From the NCBI RefSeq assembly GCF_900188235.1, contig NZ_FZNT01000004.1, positions 248,001 to 312,000 of the forward strand: a stretch of DNA of 64,000 bases, given 5' to 3'. The notes under the pieces are model-generated. The model was given only the letters and a program-made list of their open reading frames with translations, was not told the origin of the DNA and did no database searches. This DNA comes from Lutibacter agarilyticus. GTDB lineage: Bacteria > Bacteroidota > Bacteroidia > Flavobacteriales > Flavobacteriaceae. The position numbers were made by a program, and so were the translations under genes. The stretch's first letter is position 1. Each line of letters begins with the position of its first letter. Below are positions 8,564-16,791 of this stretch, piece after piece.

Positions 8564-10996
8564 TTACTTATCCTTCTTTTTTCTTTGAACCACAAACCAA
8601 CCTACAGGAATCAGCAGTAACAAAAAGTATGAAACCAATGTTATGGTGTTTCCTTGTTGAATTACAGTAGGTTCAAATTTAAACTCAATAGTGTGTTTTC
8701 CTTTAGGAACTTCCATTCCTCTTAACACATAATTTACGTTGTAATGAGGAGTTAATTTTCCATCAACATAAGCATTCCAACCATTTTTGTAATAAATATC
8801 TGAAAACACTACAAACTGATCTTCCTTTGCAGAAAATTCATACTTCAACATATTTGCTTTATACAATACCAACTGAATAGTTGCTAAAGAATCAACCTTA
8901 TATGCTGTTTTAAAATCGCTTGAAACCGTATTCGCATTGATAACTGCCGTTGTTTTTGTAGCTAAATTATTTAAGGCTGTAATTTCTTCATTTGCAGAAT
9001 CTACAACATTAATTTCGGCAACAAACCAAGCGTTTCCGTTGGCTTTATCATTTACACTTAAACTATTTTTTCCAGATTCATCTGGCGTTATTAAATATTT
9101 TGTATTCAACATATTAAACACTTCCATATTTCCTTTTGCCAATTGAAAATCGTATAACTCTTGATAACGACGTGGTTTTGCGGCGTGATATCCACCAATC
9201 GAATTATGAAAATAAGAAGTAGAACCATCTGCCATTATATTTTTAGACAAATTAGCGACTCTGTAGTAACTCTTATCTTTTAAAATTTCTTTATCAATAG
9301 CAGTTGCACTAAATGGTTTATCAACCTTTCTTGCTGAAGTGAAATAATCGTTATTTACGTACCGTTGACCCACATTAACCAAATCAAACAACACAATAGC
9401 TCCAAAAGAAATGATTAAAACTAAACGCTTTATTTTTTCATTTAAATACACATAAATAATCGCTGCAAAAAGTGAAACAATAATTAATGAACGTAAACTA
9501 TCTCCAAAAAACAAGCTTTGTCTATCAGCAACAACAGCATCTAAATAACCCGAAATTTGTTCGTCAATTTGCAAATCCATTGCTGTTTCAAATGAAAATA
9601 ACCCTGTTCCTGCAACAGTGAAAATTAAAGCCAAACCACCTACAATTATGGTTGTCCATTTTAATGCATTTAGTTTTGTTTCTTTAGTTATTTCTGAATT
9701 TAAAATTTCTTTCAAACCTAAAATTCCTAATAAAGGAATGGTCAATTCGGCAATTACCTGAATAGAAGAAACCGCTCTAAATTTATTGTACATTGGAACA
9801 TAATCAATAAAGAAATTGGTTAAAAACTCTAGGTTTTTTCCCCAACTTAATAAAATGGAAAATACGGTAGCCGCAACCAACCAATTTTTCAATTTTCCCT
9901 TCACTAAAAACAATGCCAATACAAACAAGAAAATAAATAACGCACCAATATATGCCGGAGCAGCAACAATAGGTTGATCTCCCCAATACATAGATGAAAT
10001 TTGCATTAAATAATTGGCGTCATTAGCGCTTAAACCTTTACTAACTGAAGTTTGTAAAAAACTGCGCAACTCACTATCTTCAACAACTTCATGACGCGTA
10101 CCTCCCTTAAAACGAGGAATAAACAAATTAAACGTTTCACTTTTTCCGTAACTATATTCTGTAATATAGTCTTTAGATAAACCATTGGTAGCTTCTTTAG
10201 GAGAACCATCAGGATTGATAGTTAACTCACTTTTACTTCGCGTACTGTGTTTTGCATATTCTTGTGTAGCCAACAAACCTGTAGCATTTACACCAATTGC
10301 TAAAATTACAGCAACTGTTAAAACAGCTATATTTTTAAAGAACAATGGTAATTCTTTATGTTTAACAGCTTCAATTAATTCTACAATTCCAAAAATAAGC
10401 ACTAAAAACAACAAGTAATATGTCATTTGAATATGACTCGCCGCTATTTCCAACGCCATTGCCAAAGCTGTTACAATAAAACCGCTTAAATACTTTTTTT
10501 GAAACACCAATAAAATTCCGGCTAAAACCAACGGCATATAAGCAATTGCGTGTGCTTTTGCATTGTGGCCAACTCCTAAAATTATAATTAAATAAGTAGA
10601 TAATCCAAAACCTAGCGCACCAAAAATAGCTAGTTTCCAATCAACTTTTAAAACTAATAGTAGTACAAAAAATCCTAAAAAGTATAAAAACAAATAATTA
10701 GCTGGATGCGGTAAAAAACGCAACGCTTTATCTATTTTCTTGATAAAATCATTTGGATAATAAGCACTTACCACATACGATGGCATTCCTCCAAAAGTAG
10801 CATTTGTCCAATAAGGTTCTTCTCCTGTGTCTTTTCTGAAATCTTTAATTTCTTTTGAAGAGCCAATAAACTGTGTAATATCACCTTGTTGAATCTTTTT
10901 CCCTTCTAAAACTGGAGAAAAATAAGCCAACGCAACAAAAATAAAGGTAGCAATTGCAATTACGTAAGGTACTAACTTTTTAAATGAAAAATCCAT
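8564..10996 (-). CDS. YfhO-family large membrane protein
   Basis: An 810-residue protein with a short cytoplasmic N-terminus, about 12-13 transmembrane helices, a soluble region (about residues 560-770) and a final C-terminal helix followed by a basic VVQRKKKDK tail. This matches the YfhO family (GT-C-like membrane glycosyltransferases in Firmicutes and Bacteroidetes, linked to lipid glycosylation in some Bacillus and Listeria cases). The early sequence YWTNATFGGMPSYV is characteristic. It begins 3 bp after the DUF4834-like gene, so the two are co-transcribed. Enzymatic role here is inferred. Confidence 0.88.
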   Translation of the reverse strand: MDFSFKKLVPYVIAIATFIFVALAYFSPVLEGKKIQQGDITQFIGSSKEIKDFRKDTGEEPYWTNATFGGMPSYVVSAYYPNDFIKKIDKALRFLPHPANYLFLYFLGFFVLLLVLKVDWKLAIFGALGFGLSTYLIIILGVGHNAKAHAIAYMPLVLAGILLVFQKKYLSGFIVTALAMALEIAASHIQMTYYLLFLVLIFGIVELIEAVKHKELPLFFKNIAVLTVAVILAIGVNATGLLATQEYAKHSTRSKSELTINPDGSPKEATNGLSKDYITEYSYGKSETFNLFIPRFKGGTRHEVVEDSELRSFLQTSVSKGLSANDANYLMQISSMYWGDQPIVAAPAYIGALFIFLFVLALFLVKGKLKNWLVAATVFSILLSWGKNLEFLTNFFIDYVPMYNKFRAVSSIQVIAELTIPLLGILGLKEILNSEITKETKLNALKWTTIIVGGLALIFTVAGTGLFSFETAMDLQIDEQISGYLDAVVADRQSLFFGDSLRSLIIVSLFAAIIYVYLNEKIKRLVLIISFGAIVLFDLVNVGQRYVNNDYFTSARKVDKPFSATAIDKEILKDKSYYRVANLSKNIMADGSTSYFHNSIGGYHAAKPRRYQELYDFQLAKGNMEVFNMLNTKYLITPDESGKNSLSVNDKANGNAWFVAEINVVDSANEEITALNNLATKTTAVINANTVSSDFKTAYKVDSLATIQLVLYKANMLKYEFSAKEDQFVVFSDIYYKNGWNAYVDGKLTPHYNVNYVLRGMEVPKGKHTIEFKFEPTVIQQGNTITLVSYFLLLLIPVGWFVVQRKKKDK

Positions 10997-10999
10997 AAA

Positions 11000-11266
11000 C
11001 TAATCTTCTTTTACCTCTTCAAAATCAACATACTCACCTACACTTTTATTTCCTTCTTTTTGATTTGAAGGCTTTTTCGCAATAACCGTTTCTCCAACTT
11101 TTCCATCGGTAGTTGCATTTTGCTGTTGCTCTTGCTGTGCTTTATATTTTTTTTCTACATTACTAATTACTTTTTTCAAGAAAATTGGAGCAATATACCT
11201 GCTAAAAAACTTGAACGCATAATAAATAATGATAAAAATCGCGATTGTTCTTAAAAATCCTATCAA
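11000..11266 (-). CDS. Small membrane protein, DUF4834-like (TTG start)
   Basis: An 88-residue protein with one N-terminal hydrophobic helix (about residues 3-28, IGFLRTIAIFIIIYYAFKF) followed by a charged, glutamine-rich cytoplasmic tail. No in-frame ATG is available nearby and the first usable codon is TTG at 11264-11266, consistent with the family N-terminus. It lies 3 bp upstream of yfhO, a pairing I recall as common in flavobacteria. The DUF4834 label is from memory. Function unknown. Confidence 0.72.
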   Translation of the reverse strand: MIGFLRTIAIFIIIYYAFKFFSRYIAPIFLKKVISNVEKKYKAQQEQQQNATTDGKVGETVIAKKPSNQKEGNKSVGEYVDFEEVKED

Positions 11267-11290
11267 AATAAATATGTTTTATATAATTTT

Positions 11291-11298
11291 CAAAAATA
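11291..11298 (-). promoter_or_regulatory. Bacteroidota -7 box for the DUF4834-yfhO operon
   Basis: On the minus strand this reads TATTTTTG, matching the Bacteroidota TAnnTTTG consensus, 25 bases upstream of the TTG start of the DUF4834-like gene. A clean TTTG -33 element is not visible at the expected spacing (only T-rich sequence), so the call rests on the -7 match and its position. Confidence 0.45.
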
Positions 11299-11368
11299 AC
11301 AATTTGACAGTAACTAAAACGTTTAATTATATAAAATCTTATATTTACACCATTAATATACGCTATTT

Positions 11369-12295
11369 ATGAAAAGAGTTTTATTTGCATTGTTTATTTT
11401 AATTAGTTTTCAAAATATACATGCACAATACACTGATATTATTAACTCTAAAAGACCTGGTTTTTCAGAAAGTCCTTATGGCGTAGGAACAGATGTTTAC
11501 CAGTTTGAAGCAGGACTTTTTTACCGTGACAGCAACACTAAAAATCTTTTTGAAAGCACCAACACATTTGGAGGTGAACTTTTTTTTAGGTTTAGTAAAT
11601 TTATTGAGCGACTTGAGGTAAATTTAAATGTAGCTTACCAAGGCGATGAACTAAATTATCCGTTGGATATTTCAGAAAAAATAAGCGGTATTAGCGATTT
11701 AAGATTTGGCGCTAAATATTTAATTTACGAACAAAAATACACTGATAAATCAAAAGAAATTAGAAGTTGGAAAGCAAGAAATTCTTTTGATACAAAACGG
11801 TTAATTCCTTCAGTAGGTATTTATGGTGGTGTAAATACCAATTTTTTAAGCGAAGATTACAAAAAAGAAGGTATTACATTTAAAGGAGCTGTATTGTTAC
11901 AAAATGATTTTTCAGACAGATTGGTGCTTTTAACCAATTTAATAGTTGATGAAATTACTACTGAAAATATGTTGTACTCGTACATTGTTACCATGACCTA
12001 TGCTATCAACCATAGGTGGTCCTTCTTTATTGAAAATGTAGGGAAATACCAAAAAACTTATACCAATAATTACCAACTTGGTACTGGTGCTGCCTACCTT
12101 TTTTCTCCAAATTTACAATTAGATGCTTCTGTAAGAACTAATTTAGTTGCTGAATATTCTTATGTGTACGCTTCAGCAGGTGTTTCATGGAGGTTAGATA
12201 GGCATCAAGATGCATTAATTCAAACAAATGCACCTACCCGAAAAGCAAAAAATAAAAGAGGCTTCTTCTCAAGATTATTTGGAGGAAATTCATAA
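11369..12295 (+). CDS. Outer-membrane beta-barrel protein, putative transporter
   Basis: A 308-residue protein with a cleavable signal peptide (MKRVLFALFILISFQNIHAQ), then PGFSESPYGVGTDVYQFEAG, characteristic of the phenol-degradation meta-pathway/MetA-like outer-membrane family. Alternating hydrophobic-polar strands follow to the end of the barrel, and the C-terminus is a basic tail (about residues 285-308, KAKNKRGFFSRLFGG). Substrate unknown. It starts a plus-strand run, divergent from the yfhO operon, and is followed by the GNAT-like gene after 17 bp. Confidence 0.78.
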   Translation: MKRVLFALFILISFQNIHAQYTDIINSKRPGFSESPYGVGTDVYQFEAGLFYRDSNTKNLFESTNTFGGELFFRFSKFIERLEVNLNVAYQGDELNYPLDISEKISGISDLRFGAKYLIYEQKYTDKSKEIRSWKARNSFDTKRLIPSVGIYGGVNTNFLSEDYKKEGITFKGAVLLQNDFSDRLVLLTNLIVDEITTENMLYSYIVTMTYAINHRWSFFIENVGKYQKTYTNNYQLGTGAAYLFSPNLQLDASVRTNLVAEYSYVYASAGVSWRLDRHQDALIQTNAPTRKAKNKRGFFSRLFGGNS

Positions 12296-12312
12296 AAAAC
12301 AGTAAAATTACA

Positions 12313-13428
12313 ATGATTACAATAAAAGAAATAGTTGATAAAAAGGAAATGAAAGCATTTGTAAAATTTCCTTTTAAATTGTATAAAGACAATCCATACT
12401 GGGTGCCGCCATTAATAAATGGTCAACTTGAAGCCTTCGATAAAACTATAAATCCCGTATTTGAAAATGCTACAGCTCGTTTTTTTGTAGCGATTAAAAA
12501 CAATGAAATTGTAGGTAGAATAGTAATTATTATCAACAACTTCGACCTAAAAGAAGATGTAAATAAAGTACGTTTTGGTTGGCTCGATTTTATTGATGAC
12601 AAAGAAGTTAGTAAACTTCTACTTAAAAAAGCTGAAGAAATTGGAAAGGAACACCATTTGGAATATATGGAAGGTCCAATGGGCTTTTCAAATTTAGATG
12701 AAGTTGGTTTTTTAACTGAAGGCTACAATCATATTGGTACAATGGCTTCTTGGTACAACTACCCATACTATATTGATCATTTAAAAGAATTAGGCTTTAA
12801 TGTTGAAAAAGAATATGTTGAAAACAAGTTCTCGTTTAAAAATGTAGAAAACAAAAAACTTGAAAGAGTAAGTGCTATGGTTGAAAAAAGATATGGCTTT
12901 AAACCCCTTAACTTTACACGCACTAAAGATGTAATGCCTTATGTTGATGAAATGTTTGATGTTTTTAACGAAAGTTATGTTTCGTTAGAATCATTCGTTC
13001 CAATTTCACCTGCACAAAAAGCTTATTTCAGAAAAAAATACATTCAGTTTATAAATCCTGAATACATAAAATTTGTAACTGATAAAGACGATAAATTAAT
13101 TGCATTTGCCATTACAATGCCTTCATTTTCAAAAGCTTTACAAAAAGCAAAAGGAGAAATTTTCCCTTTTGGTTGGTACCACTTATTAAAAGCAAAAAAT
13201 TCGAGTAAAGACATGTTATTTTTCTTAATTGGTACGGTTCCTAAACATCACAATAAAGGAGTACCTTCTATTATTTTTAATGAGTTTTATAAAACTTTTA
13301 ATAAATTAAAGGTTGAAAATTGCTTTAGAACTCCAGAATTAGCTAACAACACAGCTGTAAGTGCGCTTTGGAGTGGTTTTGGACAAGAAACTTATAAAAG
13401 AAGATGTACCTTTAGAAAAGACTTTTAA
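12313..13428 (+). CDS. GNAT-like N-acetyltransferase (YghO-type), uncharacterised
   Basis: A 371-residue cytoplasmic protein. The N-terminal half (KDNPYWVPPLINGQ, ARFFVAIKNNEIVGRIV) and a later IGTVPKHHNKGVPSIIF segment fit two GNAT-like folds, the latter resembling the acetyl-CoA binding Q/RxxGxG/A loop in altered form. The family is widespread in Bacteroidetes and similar to E. coli YghO, but no reaction is established. Its stop shares one base with the rsmE start, so the two are coupled. Confidence 0.68.
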   Translation: MITIKEIVDKKEMKAFVKFPFKLYKDNPYWVPPLINGQLEAFDKTINPVFENATARFFVAIKNNEIVGRIVIIINNFDLKEDVNKVRFGWLDFIDDKEVSKLLLKKAEEIGKEHHLEYMEGPMGFSNLDEVGFLTEGYNHIGTMASWYNYPYYIDHLKELGFNVEKEYVENKFSFKNVENKKLERVSAMVEKRYGFKPLNFTRTKDVMPYVDEMFDVFNESYVSLESFVPISPAQKAYFRKKYIQFINPEYIKFVTDKDDKLIAFAITMPSFSKALQKAKGEIFPFGWYHLLKAKNSSKDMLFFLIGTVPKHHNKGVPSIIFNEFYKTFNKLKVENCFRTPELANNTAVSALWSGFGQETYKRRCTFRKDF

Positions 13429-14135
13429 TGCAATTATTTTTTAATTCAGACATAGAAACAAGTACAGAGCTATTTACTTTTGACAAAACCGAAAGCAGAC
13501 ATATTGTGCGTGTATTACGCAAGCAACAAGGGGATACAGTTTATATTACCAATGGTAAAGGTCAACTTTTTACTTCTGAAGTACAAATAGCTAACGATAA
13601 AAAGTGCTTAGTTAAAATTGTAAATTTTGAAGACCAAGAAAAACCTTGGAATTATTATGTGCATATTGCCATAGCACCCACAAAATTAAACGATCGTTTT
13701 GAGTGGTTTTTAGAAAAAGCTACTGAAATTGGTATTGATGAAATAACACCTATTATTTGTGATCATTCTGAACGAAAAGTACTGAAGGTTGATAGAATGG
13801 AAAAAATAATTCATTCAGCAGCTAAACAATCGTTGAAATATCATTTTCCAAAACTAAATGAGCCTATATTATTTAAAGAGTTTATAAATTCAACTTTTGA
13901 AGGTCAGTTATTTATAGCGCACTGCGAAGAAACCGACAAAAAATCGCTGAAAAACGAATTAAAACCAGCACAGGAAACAACCATACTTATAGGACCTGAA
14001 GGCGACTTTTCACCCAAAGAAATTGAGCAAAGTTTGGTTCATGACTTTATTCCTGTATCTTTGGGATTAAGCAGATTACGAACTGAAACGGCGGGTGTTG
14101 TTGCAGTTCACAGTGTTGCTTTTGTAAATGAGTAG
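13428..14135 (+). CDS. rsmE: 16S rRNA (uracil-1498-N3)-methyltransferase
   Basis: A 235-residue SPOUT methyltransferase that modifies U1498 in helix 44 of 16S rRNA. The N-terminal PUA-like part has ESRHIVRVLRKQQGD; the SPOUT domain shows KATEIGIDEITPIICDHSE, SAAKQSLKYHFPKL, the SAM knot LIGPEGDFSPKEIE and a C-terminal LGLSRLRTETAGV. These are the complete diagnostic motifs at normal length. It overlaps the DUF4159 gene by 8 bases. Confidence 0.96.
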   Translation: MQLFFNSDIETSTELFTFDKTESRHIVRVLRKQQGDTVYITNGKGQLFTSEVQIANDKKCLVKIVNFEDQEKPWNYYVHIAIAPTKLNDRFEWFLEKATEIGIDEITPIICDHSERKVLKVDRMEKIIHSAAKQSLKYHFPKLNEPILFKEFINSTFEGQLFIAHCEETDKKSLKNELKPAQETTILIGPEGDFSPKEIEQSLVHDFIPVSLGLSRLRTETAGVVAVHSVAFVNE

Positions 14136-14826
14136 GTGCATGAAAATACTTCATATTGTAAAATTCTTCTTAAAAAAACAACACATAAAAGTTTTATTTA
14201 CAACTTTTATGCTGGGTTGTTCGTATTTAGCTCCAGCACAACAAGTTGCCATTTTAAAGTATGATGGTGGCGGAGATTGGTATGCAAATCCTACCGCATT
14301 ACCCAACTTAATTGAATTTTGCAATAATGCTATTCACACAAACATCAATAGTAATCCTGAAACTGTTGAAGCTACAAGTATTGATGTTTTTAACTATCCA
14401 ATTCTGTTTATGACAGGACACGGAAATGTACTCTTTTCTGAAGAAGCTAAAGAAAATTTAAAAAGCTATTTAATCTCTGGCGGGTTTTTACATGTTTCTG
14501 ATAATTATGGCTTAGATACTTATATTAGAAGGGAAATGAAACTGTTATTTCCAACGCTAGAATTTCAAGAAATACCCTACAACCACCCTATTTTTCATCA
14601 AACATTTTCTTTTGAAAATGGCTTACCAAAAATTCACGAACACGACAATAAACCTCCTCAAGCTTTCGGCCTTTTTTATGAAGGAAGATTGATTTGTTTT
14701 TACGATTACGAAGCTGATTTAAGTGATGGCTGGGAAGATGAAGAAGTACATAATGATGATGCTGAAACCCGAGAAAAATCACTAAAAATGGGGGCTAATA
14801 TTATTGAATACGCCTTTAAAAACTAG
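14128..14826 (+). CDS. DUF4159 domain protein, secreted
   Basis: A 232-residue protein with an N-terminal hydrophobic signal region ending near APAQQ. Two starts are possible, 14128 (inside rsmE) and 14140 (ATGAAAATA); the second gives a more compact signal peptide and is equally likely. The mature part has YDGGGDWYANPTALPNL, PILFMTGHGNVLFSEE and SGGFLHVSDNYG, characteristic of DUF4159, with a class I glutamine-amidotransferase-like fold suspected. Function unknown. It is embedded between rsmE and the BASS transporter. Confidence 0.82.
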   Translation: MSRCMKILHIVKFFLKKQHIKVLFTTFMLGCSYLAPAQQVAILKYDGGGDWYANPTALPNLIEFCNNAIHTNINSNPETVEATSIDVFNYPILFMTGHGNVLFSEEAKENLKSYLISGGFLHVSDNYGLDTYIRREMKLLFPTLEFQEIPYNHPIFHQTFSFENGLPKIHEHDNKPPQAFGLFYEGRLICFYDYEADLSDGWEDEEVHNDDAETREKSLKMGANIIEYAFKN

Positions 14827-14827
14827 T

Positions 14828-15733
14828 ATGAACGAAAATTTAGATGCGCTCAAAATTAATTTTAATACAGAAGGATTGTGGGTGTTAAATAGTACGCTTG
14901 CAATTATTATGTTTGGAGTTGCATTAGGCATTACCAAAAACGATTTTAAGCGCTTATTTAAAAATCCTAAAATTCTATTCACTGGTATCCTATCTCAATT
15001 TCTGCTACTTCCACTGGTTACTTTTATTTTTATAAAATTAATCAATCCAATGCCAAGTATTGCTTTAGGAATGATGATGGTTGCAGCATGCCCGGGTGGA
15101 AATATTTCAAATTTCATGACACAAATGGCAAAAGGAAATGCTGCGCTATCTGTTAGTTTAACTGCTTTTGCTACACTTATTTCTTTAGTAATGACACCTT
15201 TTAACCTCCATTTTTGGGGGAATTTATATGCGCCAACAGCTCAAATTTTAAAAACAGTAGCATTAGATCCGTTTGAATTGGTAAAACTTGTGCTATTAAT
15301 CTTAGGACTACCATTAATTATTGGAATGTTCGTTCGAAAAAACAAACCTGTATTAGCAAAAAAGTTGATGAAAATATTGAAACCTGTTTCTCTAATTATA
15401 TTCATGATTTTTATTATTGTTGCTTTTTACGACAACTTAAGCATTTTCATGAACTACATACATTATGTATTAATTATTGTAATAGCTCACAATCTATTAG
15501 CTTATTTCACAGGATTTTACTTTGCAAAATCTATGAGACTCTCATTTCGAGATCAAAAAACGTTGGCTATAGAAACAGGTATTCAAAATTCAGGATTGGG
15601 TTTGCTACTTATTTTTAGTTTTTTTAACGGATTAGGTGGTATGGCTTTGTTAGTTGCTTTTTGGGCAATTTGGGATATCTTTTCAGGCTTGGCTTTAGCA
15701 ACCTATTGGTCTAAACAAAAAATAAAAGAATAG
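14828..15733 (+). CDS. BASS-family (bile acid:sodium symporter) transporter
   Basis: An integral membrane protein of about 301 residues with 9-10 hydrophobic helices. Signature segments include MMMVAACPGGNISNFMTQMAKGN and AIETGIQNSGLGLL, matching the two crossover regions of the BASS fold that form the sodium and substrate sites. An in-frame ATG lies earlier at 14804, inside the DUF4159 gene, but the ATG at 14828 directly follows that stop and gives the usual N-terminus. Substrate (organic anion, pantoate or similar) is not determinable. Confidence 0.87.
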   Translation: MNENLDALKINFNTEGLWVLNSTLAIIMFGVALGITKNDFKRLFKNPKILFTGILSQFLLLPLVTFIFIKLINPMPSIALGMMMVAACPGGNISNFMTQMAKGNAALSVSLTAFATLISLVMTPFNLHFWGNLYAPTAQILKTVALDPFELVKLVLLILGLPLIIGMFVRKNKPVLAKKLMKILKPVSLIIFMIFIIVAFYDNLSIFMNYIHYVLIIVIAHNLLAYFTGFYFAKSMRLSFRDQKTLAIETGIQNSGLGLLLIFSFFNGLGGMALLVAFWAIWDIFSGLALATYWSKQKIKE

Positions 15734-15735
15734 TC

Positions 15736-16791
15736 ATGTTGAAAATTGTTTGGTATCAACTTGTGAAAAGTTATGTGAAAATTGGACTGTTTTTTCTGAT
15801 GAAGAAAATTACAGTGTATGGTAAAGAAAATATTCCTAAAAAAGGTGCTGTACTATTTATTCCAAACCATCAAAATGGATTGGTTGATGCCATTCTAGTA
15901 CCAACAACAAACGCTAGAAACACTCATTTTTTAACAAGAGCTGCTGTGTTTAAAAATGAAAAAATAGCAACAATTTTTGATTCATTAAATATGCTTCCTG
16001 TTTACAGAGTTAGAGATGGATTGAACACCATTCAAAAAAACTTAGCCATTTTTGAAAAATGCTTTGAAATATTAAAACAGAAAAAAGGGTTAGAAATTTT
16101 TGCTGAAGGTGAACATCATATTGAAAGAAGAATTATACCGTTAAAAAAAGGATTTGCAAGAATCATTTTAGGAACACTTCAAAAATATCCAGATTTAGAA
16201 ATTCAAATTATCCCTGTTGGAATTAACTTTGATGCTCATTTAGCGTATCCGTGCAGTACAACTATTTACTATGGAGAACCTATTAAAGCTAATGACTATA
16301 TAAATGTTAAAAATCCCGATTTAAAATTCTCGGAACTTATTTCAGTGGTTTCAAATGCTATGAAAAAATTAACGCTACATGTTGATGCTATTGAAAATTA
16401 TGATGCTATTATTTCTAAATTAGAAGCTAACGGAATTGATTATTTAAATCCTTCAACAGCCAATGATCTATTGAAAAACATAGATAAACTACCTGAATCA
16501 ACTACAAAGAAACAACAACCAACAAACTGGTTTTATCCGTTACAATTAGTAGCAAAAATAAATAGTATTGTTCCTTTATTAATTTGGAAAAAATTACAAG
16601 CAGGCATCACCGATATTTTATTTACAAACACAATTCGGTTTGCATTAATAACCACCTTATTTCCGTTTATATATCTTTTGCAGTCTGCCGTTATTTATTA
16701 TTTCTTCACTATAAATTATGCGTTAATTTATATTGTTTTTTCAGTTGCCCTAGGGATTATTTCAACAAAAACAACTCCTATTCCTCAATAA
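15736..16791 (+). CDS. Lysophospholipid acyltransferase (PlsC-like)
   Basis: A 351-residue membrane-associated acyltransferase with an N-terminal amphipathic helix and the LPLAT sequence IPNHQNGLVDAIL (His45, Asp51) followed by FAEGEHHIERRIIPLKKGFA. The catalytic box is spaced H-x5-D rather than the usual H-x4-D. A C-terminal pair of hydrophobic helices (about residues 289-340) anchors it. It probably acylates lysophosphatidic acid or glycerol-phosphate lipids. It starts 2 bp after the transporter and converges with the GH3 gene, overlapping it by 14 bases. Confidence 0.85.
   Translation: MLKIVWYQLVKSYVKIGLFFLMKKITVYGKENIPKKGAVLFIPNHQNGLVDAILVPTTNARNTHFLTRAAVFKNEKIATIFDSLNMLPVYRVRDGLNTIQKNLAIFEKCFEILKQKKGLEIFAEGEHHIERRIIPLKKGFARIILGTLQKYPDLEIQIIPVGINFDAHLAYPCSTTIYYGEPIKANDYINVKNPDLKFSELISVVSNAMKKLTLHVDAIENYDAIISKLEANGIDYLNPSTANDLLKNIDKLPESTTKKQQPTNWFYPLQLVAKINSIVPLLIWKKLQAGITDILFTNTIRFALITTLFPFIYLLQSAVIYYFFTINYALIYIVFSVALGIISTKTTPIPQ

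Noticed and set aside
14804..14827. Longer start for the BASS transporter
   Set aside because: It would lie inside the DUF4159 gene; the ATG at 14828 directly follows the preceding stop and gives the usual N-terminus.
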